Below are positions 13,503 to 23,382 of a DNA stretch of 64,000 nucleotides, in pieces. The position numbers and the translations under genes are program-made. Each line of letters begins with the position of its first letter. Within the stretch, counting starts at the first letter, position 1. Source of the stretch: Candidatus Pandoraea novymonadis (lineage in GTDB: Bacteria; Pseudomonadota; Gammaproteobacteria; Burkholderiales; Burkholderiaceae); the NCBI RefSeq assembly GCF_003004665.1, contig NZ_MUHY01000003.1, positions 1-64,000 on the forward strand. The letters run 5' to 3'. The notes below the pieces were generated by a model. The model was not told the DNA's origin and searched no databases. It saw only the letters and a list, made by a program, of their open reading frames with translations.

Positions 13503-14708
13503 TCAATCTGAATGGACGTCAAGCCAGACTGAAAGAAAATCGACACGAGCAGCATGCAATGCTGCCTTGATCTTCGCACCGTTTCCAGCATACCTCTCTG
13601 CAAAAATACCAGCGTTAACTGACCGCGCGACCTCCAGCGTTTGCATCAAATAATGCCGTCGTGAATAAGACGTATTTCTACCACCACTGTGGACATCCAA
13701 TGATTCACAAGCTTGCAGAATTCCTTCGAACCGTTTCGGCCTACGAAAAGCATCACATCTCTCTAGCAAAGACACCAGCTCCGACACGCTTAAACGTTCA
13801 CTTCCATGAATATGGTTGAGCTCACGCACCACTATCTTCGCGAGCTCCCTACACTCGGCCGGCACGCAAAGCCGTTCACACAAGAACTTCAAACAATCAA
13901 CGCTGCGCCCTTCATACGCGATATTTCGTAGAGAAGATCCATCTAACATCATTTCTTTTCCAAGACTGTGAATCAATATAGCAAAGCGTACAGGCAAAGG
14001 AAACATCTTTATCGCCGCAAAATCAAGTGCGGTCAACACGTGAATATCTATGTCAACCTCAGGCAATATTCGCGTTGCGGCGCCAGTATCACGCAGGATA
14101 TCAAGCATACGTGATGGCTTTTTTTCCATTAAGCCGCGGGATAACTCTTGCCATACACGCTCCGGCACCAGGGCATCCACTTCGCCGTTTTTCGTCATAC
14201 GACGCATCAATATCAAGGTCTCTGGTGCCACCGTAAAATCTGGGAAACGTGCTGCAAACCGCGCACATCTTAAAATCCGCACTGGATCATCGACAAACGC
14301 CTCGCTGACATGATGGAATAGGCGTGCTTCTATAGCCTTGACTCCTTCATACGGATCAATCAATGTGTCTGACAGCGAACCATCATCCATAAGCTCGCGT
14401 GCTATCGCATTCATCGTGAAGTCACGACGAGCCAGATCTTGTTCAAGAGTAACGCTAGGCGCATAGAAAAACACGAAGCCATGATACCCAAATGTGGTCT
14501 TGCTCTCAGTACGTGCGAGTGCATATTCTTCATGCGTTTCAGGATGCAAGAATACTGGAAAACCACGTCCAACAGGTTTGAAGCCCTTTGCCAACATATC
14601 TTCTGGAGTCGAACCAACCACGACATAATCACAATCTTTGACTGACATCCCCATCAGCTCGTCACGGATTGCACCGCCCACGACATAAATCTTCACAGGC
14701 AAAGTCAT
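13503..14708 (-). CDS. cca: CCA-adding tRNA nucleotidyltransferase with decayed HD domain
   Basis: A 401-residue enzyme that adds or repairs the 3' CCA of tRNA. The nucleotidyltransferase part is intact: GGAIRD (11-16), catalytic Asp25 and Asp27 in DCDYVV, and DLARRDFTMNA (91-101). The C-terminal HD phosphohydrolase domain is not. The usual HDLGK reads HSLGK (His247, Ser248), the usual HEGRS reads YEGRS (Tyr265), and the loop before it, normally with another His (near LPEVD, 215-219), is shortened by roughly 15 residues. This suggests loss of the phosphatase and cyclic phosphodiesterase activities with retention of CCA addition. Its single tRNA gene partner in this window already encodes CCA, so repair is the likely main role. 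Confidence 0.93.
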   Translation of the reverse strand: MTLPVKIYVVGGAIRDELMGMSVKDCDYVVVGSTPEDMLAKGFKPVGRGFPVFLHPETHEEYALARTESKTTFGYHGFVFFYAPSVTLEQDLARRDFTMNAIARELMDDGSLSDTLIDPYEGVKAIEARLFHHVSEAFVDDPVRILRCARFAARFPDFTVAPETLILMRRMTKNGEVDALVPERVWQELSRGLMEKKPSRMLDILRDTGAATRILPEVDIDIHVLTALDFAAIKMFPLPVRFAILIHSLGKEMMLDGSSLRNIAYEGRSVDCLKFLCERLCVPAECRELAKIVVRELNHIHGSERLSVSELVSLLERCDAFRRPKRFEGILQACESLDVHSGGRNTSYSRRHYLMQTLEVARSVNAGIFAERYAGNGAKIKAALHAARVDFLSVWLDVHSD

Positions 14709-15351
14709 AGAAAAAGATTTGCTGAATTTTCCATTCTTTCAGCACCAAAACTTACCAAATATAATCCACACAAGTCAGGAAACACTTCACAGCCGCCATG
14801 AAGAATAGATAGGGAATCGAAATATTCAAACACGAGCCATAAAAAATATTTTTTGTTATGGCATTCGATTGGATAAAAGCACTAGTTTGAAACAAGGTTT
14901 TGATACATTTTTTACACCTTGTGCTTGGATTAAGCACCAGCCATTCACGTAATGATTTAATAAAAAATATTCACCCTCTAAAAATTTATTTAAAAAATTC
15001 TATTACGTTATACTGAAAAAAACGTTCGGAAATTGCTTCAAGTAGCCTAAGATAGGCTATATTATGTCTGGGTCAGTACTGAAATACACTCAGGGGTATC
15101 CTTTAATATACAAATATTCAGAGTTATATAGGTAGCTCGTAGGATGAACATGAACCGAGCGCCAACCGTTAGCAGTGATTCATATCACATCACGGCACCG
15201 TTGCAGTTATTGAATGATGCCAAAAGCAACGGATAAGCTCAGATCAGCAATGATCCTGACTCACTATACCCATCACGAAAAAAATCATAGATCACAGATA
15301 TTTTTTCTGGATGAGCGCTAGTAGCTAATAACATCGGAATCAGACCGCAAA
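14709..15351. other. Gene-free spacer upstream of cca and the cyclo-ligase gene
   Basis: About 640 bp of AT-rich divergent spacer. In Burkholderia a lytic transglycosylase gene usually lies between these two genes, and no trace of it is readable here. A 6-bp stem (15043-15059) is the only structure noticed. I could not recognise a 6S RNA, which neighbours this gene in some other proteobacteria. Confidence 0.5.
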
Positions 15352-15944
15352 ATGCCTCCTATCTCTCAGAAAAATAGATTACGTAAAATACTGCTGGCAA
15401 CCCGCAAGAATTTACCTGATCGGGAGTTGCTCGATGCTAAACTATCAAGACGTTTAGCGTCTCTTTTACAGGAGTGGCAGCCCCGCTGCATTGGTTTATA
15501 TTGGCCTATCCATGATGAGTTCGACACACGCCCGGTTATCAATACTTGGCTCACTGAAGAAAAAAAAAATCCAATACATCCAAACCAAGACTCGCCGCAC
15601 TCCCAGTCATCGATACCTTAACTCCACATCTCAACTTCCATCTGTGGCAACGCGATACACCGATGACATGCGGGCGCTATCAGATTCCGGTGCCATTAGG
15701 TACCGAAAAGGTAACTCCAGATCTTTTACTATTAGCCTGTATTGGCTTCACACGCGACTGTTACCGACTCGGCTATGGCGGCGGATTTTATGACCGCACA
15801 CTCAGTGTGTTAGGACCAGAGACAGTTACTGTAGGTCTCGCTTTCGATGCACTCGAAATTTCTGAACTAGAGGTCGAATCACACGATCTACCATTAAATA
15901 TCATCCTCACAGAGCACAAGACTTTTGGGTCACTCACAGTATAG
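15352..15944 (+). pseudogene. 5-formyltetrahydrofolate cyclo-ligase, frameshifted in a 10-A tract
   Basis: The first frame starts at 15352 and encodes the N-terminal half up to WLTEEKK. A second frame, which has no stop back to 15570, carries PVIDTLTPH and then the family signature RLGYGGGFYDRTL and runs to 15944. The break coincides with ten A residues at 15560-15569. One extra A would join both halves into a protein of about 197 residues, the normal size. The enzyme converts 5-formyl-THF to 5,10-methenyl-THF. Both halves look otherwise conserved, so the gene may be young in decay, rescued by polymerase slippage at the A-tract, or affected by a homopolymer sequencing error. Confidence 0.88.
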
Positions 15945-16002
15945 TACACAGTCTGCGGCCAATGCATGTTCTACAAAAACGTTGCTTCTTAAGGATTAAT
16001 TA

Positions 16003-16818
16003 TTAAGAAATAATACCATGCTTGGCATGTATGAAGAACTCACGGTTACCATCACCACCCACAATCGGACTATCAAGCCAAGCCTGTACCTTCAGACCAA
16101 GTTCTTCACATACACGTCTCAGTTTTTCTTCCACTACTCCGTAGTGTAGTGAATCACGTACCACCCCCCCTCGACCGATATATGCACGGCCAACCTCAAA
16201 CTGTGGCTTAACAAGCATTAGTAAATCGCCAATCTCAGACAACAATGGCGTCAGTGCTGGCAAAATCAAAGCCAGTGATATAAATGACACATCACCGACT
16301 ATCAGCGAGAAGCCTGCCTCAGGGAGAGGCTCACTATCATGCTCATGCAATTTAGCATCGAGCATTCCACGGGTTATGTATCGTGCATTGATACCCTCTA
16401 ACGAACACAATCGTGATTCGAAAGCTAACTTTTCATGCAATTGTCCATGACCAACATCAATTCCAATCACGCGTTTAGCACCCGCTTGTAACAAGCAATC
16501 AGAAAAACCACCTGTCGACAAACCAACATCAAGCGCGATGCAACGAATGGGATCAATCTTAGACTGCGATAGCGCCCCAGCGAGCTTGAGCCCACCACGC
16601 GATACATAACGGTCTTCATCAGGCACATGATCATCGAGATTTTTACGTATCTCAAGCACATCATTAACATCTACCCATTGACTAGCTTTCTTGAATGGAT
16701 TCTCAGCACCGGCAAAGAATACTCTACCACTATAAATCAATCGTTGTGCAGCAGTGCGAGAAACCACAAAACCACGGTCCACAAGTGCTTGGTCTACACG
16801 CAAGGTAATCCTTTTCAT
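16003..16818 (-). CDS. tlyA: TlyA-family rRNA 2'-O-methyltransferase
   Basis: A 271-residue protein with an N-terminal S4 RNA-binding domain (about 5-65) and an FtsJ-like methyltransferase domain. Visible landmarks are RYVSRGGLKL, the SAM site ALDVGLSTGGFSDC, LIVGDVSFISL and LVKPQFEVGR, giving the expected Lys-Asp-Lys catalytic set. TlyA enzymes methylate cytidines in 16S and/or 23S rRNA, although older annotation calls them haemolysin A. It converges on the frameshifted cyclo-ligase gene, with 58 bp between stops. Confidence 0.92.
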   Translation of the reverse strand: MKRITLRVDQALVDRGFVVSRTAAQRLIYSGRVFFAGAENPFKKASQWVDVNDVLEIRKNLDDHVPDEDRYVSRGGLKLAGALSQSKIDPIRCIALDVGLSTGGFSDCLLQAGAKRVIGIDVGHGQLHEKLAFESRLCSLEGINARYITRGMLDAKLHEHDSEPLPEAGFSLIVGDVSFISLALILPALTPLLSEIGDLLMLVKPQFEVGRAYIGRGGVVRDSLHYGVVEEKLRRVCEELGLKVQAWLDSPIVGGDGNREFFIHAKHGIIS

Positions 16819-17186
16819 TCATTGCTATCTAAATAGCCGGATTATGTTATTCAAATAAAGTACCAACAATACCTACGATATCAAAAAAATAATAGAACAA
16901 AAAAGAACTATTTTATGCAGGCTTTTCATGCAAAAGATTTAGGTTGAATGAAGTGCACGAAACTTCAAATACATCAGCAGCATCGATAACTAGCCCTAGT
17001 ATAGGATATCTTTTAGCAGTGCAACAACTCCCACCATCAATATTGGCTTGGCTGAATTGTCAGTGAGCGATTAATTAACCGTAAAACTCGAGGATGTGAT
17101 TAGTGACTATCAATTCTCAAATTACGGTATGCTCAACGCTAATTTCACTTCTTTAGCACTGCTTTTTGTAGTGCAACTCCTTGTTC
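16819..17186. other. Gene-free divergent spacer between tlyA and xthA
   Basis: An AT-rich spacer of 368 bp that must contain both promoters. No open frame or RNA gene was recognised. Confidence 0.5.
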
Positions 17187-17969
17187 ATGCGAATCATAAC
17201 CGGAAATCTTAATGGAGTACGCTCAGCAGCCAAAAAAGGCTTTTTCGATTGGTTTGGAAAGCAAGATGCCGACGTCCTCTGCGTACAGGAATTAAAGGCA
17301 ATATTGCCGGATATGACTCCAAATTTTCTGAAACCATATGGATATCATGGCTATTTTCACTATGCCGAGAAAAAAGGCTATAGCGGTGTGGGCATCTATA
17401 CACGCTATCAGCCAGATGAGATTCTGTTAGGATTCGGCTACTCAGAATTCGACTCGGAAGGCCGTTATGTCGAAGTACGCTTCGGTAATCTATCGATACT
17501 GTCTGTTTACCTACCATCAGGGTCCAGTTCTGAAGAACGCCAACTTGTTAAATACCGTTTCATGGCTGTATTTATGCCACATTTAGAAGCATTAAGAGCT
17601 GGAGGACGTGAAATCATCTTGTGTGGAGATATTAATATCGCACATAAAGAAATTGATATTAAGAATTGGAAAGGCAACTTGAAAAACTCAGGCTTTTTAC
17701 CACAAGAACGTGCATGGCTCACCCAATTATTTAACGAAGGTGGTTACGTCGACGTTTTTCGTGCCTTAGACACACGTGCGGAACAATATACTTGGTGGAG
17801 TAACCGTGGACAAGCATATGCGAAGAACGTAGGTTGGCGCATTGATTATCAGATCGCAACTACTAGGATTGCCGAGAAAGCATATATGGCATCGATCTTC
17901 CGCGACATCAAGTTCAGTGACCACGCACCACTGACCATTGATTATCATCACAGGTTGAAATCGGTGTAG
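17187..17969 (+). CDS. xthA: Exodeoxyribonuclease III
   Basis: A 260-residue AP endonuclease and 3'-5' exonuclease of base excision repair. The family motifs are present: NLNGVRSA near residue 7, QELKA with the metal-binding Glu, CGDINIAH with the catalytic Asp and Asn, and SDHAPLTID at the end. The open frame begins with a TTG six bases upstream, but the ATG at 17187 matches the normal N-terminus MRIITGNLNG. It converges on the AmpG-like permease gene 71 bp away. Confidence 0.96.
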   Translation: MRIITGNLNGVRSAAKKGFFDWFGKQDADVLCVQELKAILPDMTPNFLKPYGYHGYFHYAEKKGYSGVGIYTRYQPDEILLGFGYSEFDSEGRYVEVRFGNLSILSVYLPSGSSSEERQLVKYRFMAVFMPHLEALRAGGREIILCGDINIAHKEIDIKNWKGNLKNSGFLPQERAWLTQLFNEGGYVDVFRALDTRAEQYTWWSNRGQAYAKNVGWRIDYQIATTRIAEKAYMASIFRDIKFSDHAPLTIDYHHRLKSV

Positions 17970-18040
17970 AATCAATATTTGTGAATCAATAAGTCGCGGG
18001 TAGGCAATCAAGGGTAACCCTCACACATCCTTCGCGAACT

Positions 18041-19315
18041 TTACTTGCCTTTTTTCTGCATATATTCCTTATCGTCTGTCTTCCAAGGGGCAACCTTGGG
18101 CAAGAGGATCATACCCGGTATAGAAAGCATCGTACAAATCAGGAAAAAAACAAACCAACCAGTACCATCAATAAGATAACCGGCACCAGCATTCGCAAAA
18201 GTACGTGGTACCGATGCAATACTCGTGAATAAAGCCAATTGCGTAGCTGTGTAGCGCGAATCCGTTGTTCTCGCGATATACGCAGTGAATGCTGCGGTCC
18301 CCAAACCTGATGTAAACGCTTCTGTCGCAATCACTATACCCAATCCTACAAGCACCGGCCCTTCTTCAGCCAACCAAGCGAATCCCATGATTGCGACTAA
18401 CTGAAGTACGCCGAATACCCATAATCCACGATTGATACCTAGCTTTATAAGCCAAATACCCCCAATAATACCGCCGGCAATACTACCCCAGAGACTCGTC
18501 GATTTAGCCACCACACCAATTTGCGTTTTTGTAAAACCAAGATCGAGATAAAACGAGGTGGATAAGGCCGTCGCCAATGAATCCCCAAGCTTATATAAGA
18601 AGATAAATACAAATACCCACAGCGCATTTATACATCCATCACGCGAAATGAATTCGTGAAATGGTTCAATTACCGCTTCACACAATGTCTTCGGAGTTCT
18701 GCATACAACGCAAGGCTCCTTGACAGCGAGTGTTATCATAATACCCGGCAGCATAAATCCAGCCGTAATGAAAAACACCTCCGCCCACGGCAAGTGATCT
18801 GCAAGAATTAGCGCCAATGAACCAGGTACGATTCCAGCCACTTTATAGGCATTTACGTGTATAGCGTTTCCAAGCCCCTGCTCACGATCAAATAGCAATT
18901 CACGACGATAAGCATCGAGAGAGATATCGAGACTCGCACTGAAGAAGGCTAATGCAACTGCCAGTACCGCAATAGTCATCAGATCGCGTTGTGGAGAGAG
19001 CAACCCCATCAAAATCACTACACCAACCACCAAAAGTTGCATTAAAAACATCCAGCCACGCCGCCGCCCAGGCTTCCATCCATGGAGTCTTGGTGCGTAA
19101 CGATCCATCAACGGTGCCCAGAGAAATTTCCATGTATATGGGAATTGAGTCAACGCAAACAAACCGATGGATTTCAAATCGACATGCTCACTGCGCAACC
19201 AGGCCTGTAATAGATTAAGTAGGATAAAGAGAGGTAAACCAGAGGTAAACCCAAGGATCGCACAAATCAGCATGCGTATCGGATGAAACACATACCCACT
19301 GTTAGTAAACATCAT
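18041..19315 (-). CDS. AmpG-like MFS permease (muropeptide uptake)
   Basis: A 424-residue integral membrane protein with about 12 predicted helices. The family segments LGFTSGLPLFILLNLLQAWL, FPYTWKFLWAPLMDRY and DISLDAYRREL are clear. AmpG imports anhydro-muropeptides from the periplasm for murein recycling; the substrate here is inferred from the family. The open frame extends to a GTG at 19372. I prefer the ATG at 19315, which places the first helix as in relatives. Keeping it alongside glmS, glmU and dapF implies a real, recycled peptidoglycan wall. Confidence 0.87.
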   Translation of the reverse strand: MMFTNSGYVFHPIRMLICAILGFTSGLPLFILLNLLQAWLRSEHVDLKSIGLFALTQFPYTWKFLWAPLMDRYAPRLHGWKPGRRRGWMFLMQLLVVGVVILMGLLSPQRDLMTIAVLAVALAFFSASLDISLDAYRRELLFDREQGLGNAIHVNAYKVAGIVPGSLALILADHLPWAEVFFITAGFMLPGIMITLAVKEPCVVCRTPKTLCEAVIEPFHEFISRDGCINALWVFVFIFLYKLGDSLATALSTSFYLDLGFTKTQIGVVAKSTSLWGSIAGGIIGGIWLIKLGINRGLWVFGVLQLVAIMGFAWLAEEGPVLVGLGIVIATEAFTSGLGTAAFTAYIARTTDSRYTATQLALFTSIASVPRTFANAGAGYLIDGTGWFVFFLICTMLSIPGMILLPKVAPWKTDDKEYMQKKGK

Positions 19316-20051
19316 CGGGCCGTGAGGTAATAATAAGATATGTGTAAAAAATATTTGTAAGGAAGTGCTCACGTTTTAACAACGACGACTCGGGACAGAA
19401 ATTCCACCACTTACACAGTCTTATGTACAAAATTGCCTGAATAGGCTACAGCATATCCCGCAAAATCACGGTACAGAACCTATGGCTTTACTCAAAAAAA
19501 ACCGCATTCGTATTTTCTGAATTAGAGCATGAGATGTAACAACACACCGACCACATCGATTACTTCCATGAGCAATCATACAGGCATGAGACCTCGGATA
19601 CTACAACATCAAACACTTGCGGCTAATAATCAATCCATCATGCAATCACCCGAAAGTCTCAGTAATCTAAGAAAATACTGAGATTGAGCATGAAACCGTC
19701 AAGAAATTTAAAATGATAGACTAAGCACTCAATCTTCTCGAAAACACTCTAAATAAGTTTGCAACCAGATCACAATCACAATATTGGGGGACAAGAAATG
19801 CCCTGTGGCTATGTTGTGCGCCCATCCCTCTCCTGCTGAATGGCCGAAAGCATGTCTGTATATCAAAGTATCTTTCTACGAATGGGTATTGATTAAATAA
19901 ATAATACAAGCTAGATCACCACACGCTTTAAACTTTGAAAGCGAAGCCAAAAAGATTTATCGCTGAAAGAGATCCATCCAGGATAATCGAAGAAAGTTTC
20001 TCGAAAGAGACAACTACCTTCCACTTCGAAGGTCAGCTAACCACAAATAGC
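19316..20051. other. Gene-free spacer between argB and the AmpG-like gene
   Basis: About 735 bp, AT-rich. Both flanking genes are on the minus strand, so this holds the promoter of the permease gene and the 3' region of argB. An 8-bp stem lies at about 19656-19684. No gene or remnant was recognised. Confidence 0.5.
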
Positions 20052-20960
20052 TCAATGCGAACGAATCATCGTACCGAAGGGTTGCTCAGTCAAGATTTCG
20101 AGCAACACCGAATGCTCGATGCGCCCATCAATAATGTGCACAGATTTAACACCACTCTTAGCTGCGTCAAGTGCGGACACAATCTTTGGCAGCATACCAC
20201 CAGAGATGGTGCCATCAGCAAATAGTTCGTCAATTTCCCGCGCAGATAAATCCGTCAGTAAATTACCGTCTTTATCCATAACACCAGGGATGTTCGTCAT
20301 CATAACCAACTTCTCAGCACCGAGCACCGTTGCAAGTTTACCGGCGACCAAATCAGCATTAATATTATATGCTTGACCATCTTCCCCCACCCCAATCGGA
20401 GAGATCACAGGAATGAAAGCATCATCCTGCAGCGCCTGAACAACTGCTGGATTGATCGAGGCAACTTCGCCAACAAAGCCAATATCAAGAAATTCACCAG
20501 AATTTTCAAGGTCCGGTATCAATATCTTGCGTGCGTGGATCATTCCTCCATCCTTTCCAGTCAATCCAACAGCTTGCCCCCCGTACTGGTTGATAAGCAT
20601 AACAATATCTTGCTGCACTTCTCCTCCCAATACCCACTCAACCACCTCCATGGTTTCCTCATCAGTCACTCGCATCCCCTGAATAAAGGTTCCTTGCTTT
20701 CCAACTTTCTTGAGCGCTTGATCAATTTGTGGCCCACCACCATGTACCACTACAGGATTTATCCCGACCAGCTTCAGTAGAATAACATCACGCGCGAAAC
20801 TTTGTTTCAGACGCTCTTCGGTCATAGCATTGCCCCCATATTTGATCACAATAGTTCTACCGTGATATTTACGTATATAAGGCATTGCCTCGGCTAAAAT
20901 TTCAGCTTTCAGAACGGGAGCCATAGCATCAAGATTCAAAACAACAGGATGATCACACAT
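20052..20960 (-). CDS. argB: Acetylglutamate kinase
   Basis: A 302-residue kinase catalysing the second step of arginine (ornithine) synthesis, N-acetylglutamate to its 5-phosphate. [10 protein letters not shown] is near residue 38, [11 protein letters not shown] near 72, and the long block [19 protein letters not shown] is the feedback-relevant region of the family. The ATG at 20960 gives the usual length; an ATG 12 codons later is possible. In relatives argB is also a single gene outside an arg operon. Confidence 0.96.
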   Translation of the reverse strand: MCDHPVVLNLDAMAPVLKAEILAEAMPYIRKYHGRTIVIKYGGNAMTEERLKQSFARDVILLKLVGINPVVVHGGGPQIDQALKKVGKQGTFIQGMRVTDEETMEVVEWVLGGEVQQDIVMLINQYGGQAVGLTGKDGGMIHARKILIPDLENSGEFLDIGFVGEVASINPAVVQALQDDAFIPVISPIGVGEDGQAYNINADLVAGKLATVLGAEKLVMMTNIPGVMDKDGNLLTDLSAREIDELFADGTISGGMLPKIVSALDAAKSGVKSVHIIDGRIEHSVLLEILTEQPFGTMIRSH

Positions 20961-21078
20961 CGAAGCAATATTTCGCTCCGGGAACTAAAACACGCCGCAT
21001 TGTACTCGGAAGAACCGAAAACCTGCAGATAGATAGTAGTTGTTGCATAAGTCGGGACGAGATTAAATAATAATCAGG

Positions 21079-21096
21079 GCCCGATGCCCATCGGGC
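21079..21096 (-). terminator. Candidate terminator after the copper chaperone gene
   Basis: GCCCGATG and CATCGGGC form a perfect 8-bp inverted repeat (18 bp in all), about 28 bp after the pccA stop. On the minus strand it is followed by a T-rich stretch, CTGATTATTATTT, with no solid U-run. It is weak as an intrinsic terminator but well placed. Confidence 0.4.
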
Positions 21097-21124
21097 GAGG
21101 TAGCATAGAGCTAGATACCTCACA

Positions 21125-21610
21125 TTACTTATCATGTTGTCTCACAACACTCTTACGATATCCAGCAGGCGCGCCAGAAACAAGATCACGTACTGGAACG
21201 TTGACCTGTTGATCCGTCACCACATGCCTCGCATCTTCAAAGCGCAATGTCAGAGGCACAGTATCACCATTTTTGAGCTGTTCCTTCAAATCCATGATCA
21301 TAATATGATAGCCGCCTGGCTTAAGTTTTACTGTGCGCATTGCCCTCAGTGGGAGGCCTTTCTTCAGCTCACGCATTTTCATAAGCCTACCTTCCATTTT
21401 CATTTCATGAATTTCGGAAAAACCGGCTACCGGTGTCGAAACACTCACAAGTGTCGTCGGCTCATGTGCCTTCAACTTCATGAATACCCCAGTTGACTTC
21501 TGTCCTGGAACCGTGCCACGGACCCAGGCACCGCTCACATCGACTTGAGCAGCCATAGCAGCAGTAATATTTAAACTCAAAATTACCCCAAGCCATATTT
21601 TCTTTTTCAT
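21125..21610 (-). CDS. Periplasmic copper chaperone PCu(A)C
   Basis: A 161-residue secreted protein with a typical signal peptide (KKK, hydrophobic stretch, AMAAQ; cleavage near residue 20-21). The Cu(I) site of the family is present: His68 and Met79, ten residues apart, and His102 with Met104. PCu(A)C proteins deliver copper to the CuA centre of terminal oxidases, often with Sco. The ATG at 21610 has AGGAG just upstream and precedes the signal peptide; the open frame further up is ignored. No sco or cox gene is adjacent, so it stands alone here. Confidence 0.9.
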   Translation of the reverse strand: MKKKIWLGVILSLNITAAMAAQVDVSGAWVRGTVPGQKSTGVFMKLKAHEPTTLVSVSTPVAGFSEIHEMKMEGRLMKMRELKKGLPLRAMRTVKLKPGGYHIMIMDLKEQLKNGDTVPLTLRFEDARHVVTDQQVNVPVRDLVSGAPAGYRKSVVRQHDK

Positions 21611-22684
21611 ATCTTCTCCTCGAAAAAATACAATAAAATTCGTATCGACGCAGATGATAGTAGACTGAATCGATAGCAAAATCGATTATGTAGATAATAC
21701 TGATATCGGGAACGACGCTTAGCAAACACTTTAGAATGGAGAAAAATAGTTTTTGGATACGACGCAGACTATCCCTACAAATCACTACAAGCCAATACAG
21801 CGCTGCTGTTTCTATAATACAACACGCCTCAGTTCTCGTATTATGCTGCAGAATGATAGAACTTGCTAATCGAAGGAATGAGACTCGAAACGCTAGGCGG
21901 CGTTAAACTTCAGAAGTATGATGCCATTTCTAACCGGAAATTCGGATGTAACGTTGACTCACGATTTTCGGTACATTATCGTCATTGAAGACATCCATCA
22001 CTGACTCTCAATATGCAACATTTCATATAATGTTGCATATTGAGAGTTAAGAGATTTAAAAATTTTCAACACGCCGACTTCACTATAAGCACTAACAAGT
22101 GCAAAACCTCCAATATATCTCACTCAATCTAAGCTACGCGATCAATTTTCTATATCTACGCACAACTCACATATAGATCACCAAAATTTAAGCAACTAGC
22201 ACTGTACTCATTGCCAGGTCATTAGGACAAAAACCCATGTGAAAGGTAACCACGGCTAACAAGCATTTACTCTTTTTTCTCGTTGACTGAAAAAATAATT
22301 TTCTACAATCTGTCCAGATATCCTAAAAATAGGATCCTCATCCTCACTAAATATTTTTCTTATTTCTATTTCTGAAATTTTCCTAACTTATTGGCCAAAT
22401 CAATCATTAGGATATTCTTAGACGTGCTTTCTTAACGTTCAGTAACTTTAGAGCACACCATTCTGAAATCCTCAGCGCAGCAATTACGGAGAATTACACA
22501 GCTTTCTTGAGTTTGATAATATATTGCTCACATGGAAGAATTCATATAATTGATAATTCTCATCAAATTAGAATTCGATACATGACGATACTGCAAAAAA
22601 TATCGGGGCACTTTCGTTCACGATTACCATAGGTGAAATGTCATCACAACACCGTAAAATACAAATATTCCCTAGACAGATACC
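21611..22684. other. Gene-free spacer (1.07 kb) upstream of the copper chaperone gene
   Basis: AT-rich DNA between two minus-strand genes (dksA upstream in transcription, the chaperone downstream). It holds one striking hairpin at 22004-22047, listed separately, and otherwise no recognised gene. Confidence 0.55.
22004..22047. repeat. Long perfect inverted repeat (19-bp stem, 6-nt loop)
   Basis: Arms 22004-22022 and 22029-22047 are exact reverse complements around the loop TCATAT. The stem is AT-rich and is not followed by a T-run on either strand. It stands alone about 395 bp upstream of the copper chaperone start and 640 bp past the dksA stop. It could be a 3' hairpin of a lost gene, a protein-binding site or the core of an unannotated small RNA. 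Confidence 0.7.
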
Positions 22685-23104
22685 TTAATCACCGAATAAC
22701 TTCTGACGAAGTTCACGGCGTTCCTGCGCTTCAAGCGACAATGTTGCGGTCGTGCGTGCGATTAAACGTGGCAAGCCAATCGGCTCACCCGTCTCTTCAC
22801 ACCAACCGTACTCGCCAGATTCGATGCGCGCAAGTGACTGTTGAACCTTCTTCAATAGCTTACGTTCACGCTCACGTGTACGCAACTCAAGAGCGTGCTC
22901 CTCCTCAATCGTCGCCCGATCAGCCGGATCTGGAACAAGAATCGTTTCACGTAAATTCTCGATTGTTTGACCCGCATTCTTGAGAATTTCCTGCTGAAGA
23001 TGCTCCAAGCGCTGTTTAAAAAAAGCAAGTTGCTCAGCATTCATGTAATCCTTCTCACCCATCCCTAAGACTTCGGCCTCAGTCAAAATTTTTTTCTTAC
23101 TCAT
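22685..23104 (-). CDS. dksA: RNA polymerase-binding transcription factor DksA (single-cysteine type)
   Basis: A 139-residue DksA, which enters the RNA polymerase secondary channel and, with ppGpp, tunes rRNA and amino-acid gene promoters. The coiled-coil tip DPADR is at 59-63. The zinc-finger region keeps only one of the four cysteines (Cys102 in YGWCEETGEP); the other positions are Thr, Ser and Ala, as in other Burkholderia-type DksA, so it should work without zinc. The ATG at 23104 is preferred over one four codons upstream. It follows a COG0523 GTPase gene on the same strand with 278 bp between. Confidence 0.94.
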   Translation of the reverse strand: MSKKKILTEAEVLGMGEKDYMNAEQLAFFKQRLEHLQQEILKNAGQTIENLRETILVPDPADRATIEEEHALELRTRERERKLLKKVQQSLARIESGEYGWCEETGEPIGLPRLIARTTATLSLEAQERRELRQKLFGD

Positions 23105-23382
23105 GGTTTGTAACATCTCTTTGTAATTATCTGTGCCGTGGCCCTTGTCTCTTTAATCGTGGACAGCCCGATAGTCAAGTGTCGCACGGCCGGCTTCTTC
23201 TTTAATTACTTAATACCAGCCAACTTAACCGATTCCATTCTAGCAACGTTACGATATACATACACATGCTCTCTACCCAACTAAAGCTCATAAGTACATT
23301 GGTAGGCAAAACCGGTTCGCCGACATTGTACCCGAAGCAATCTTTATAAACCGCTTTTTACTGATATTTCGGCAATTCCTAT

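Noticed and set aside
14940-15351. 6S RNA upstream of the cyclo-ligase gene
   Set aside because: This location is common in some proteobacteria, but no long rod-like fold or conserved 6S segments could be seen.
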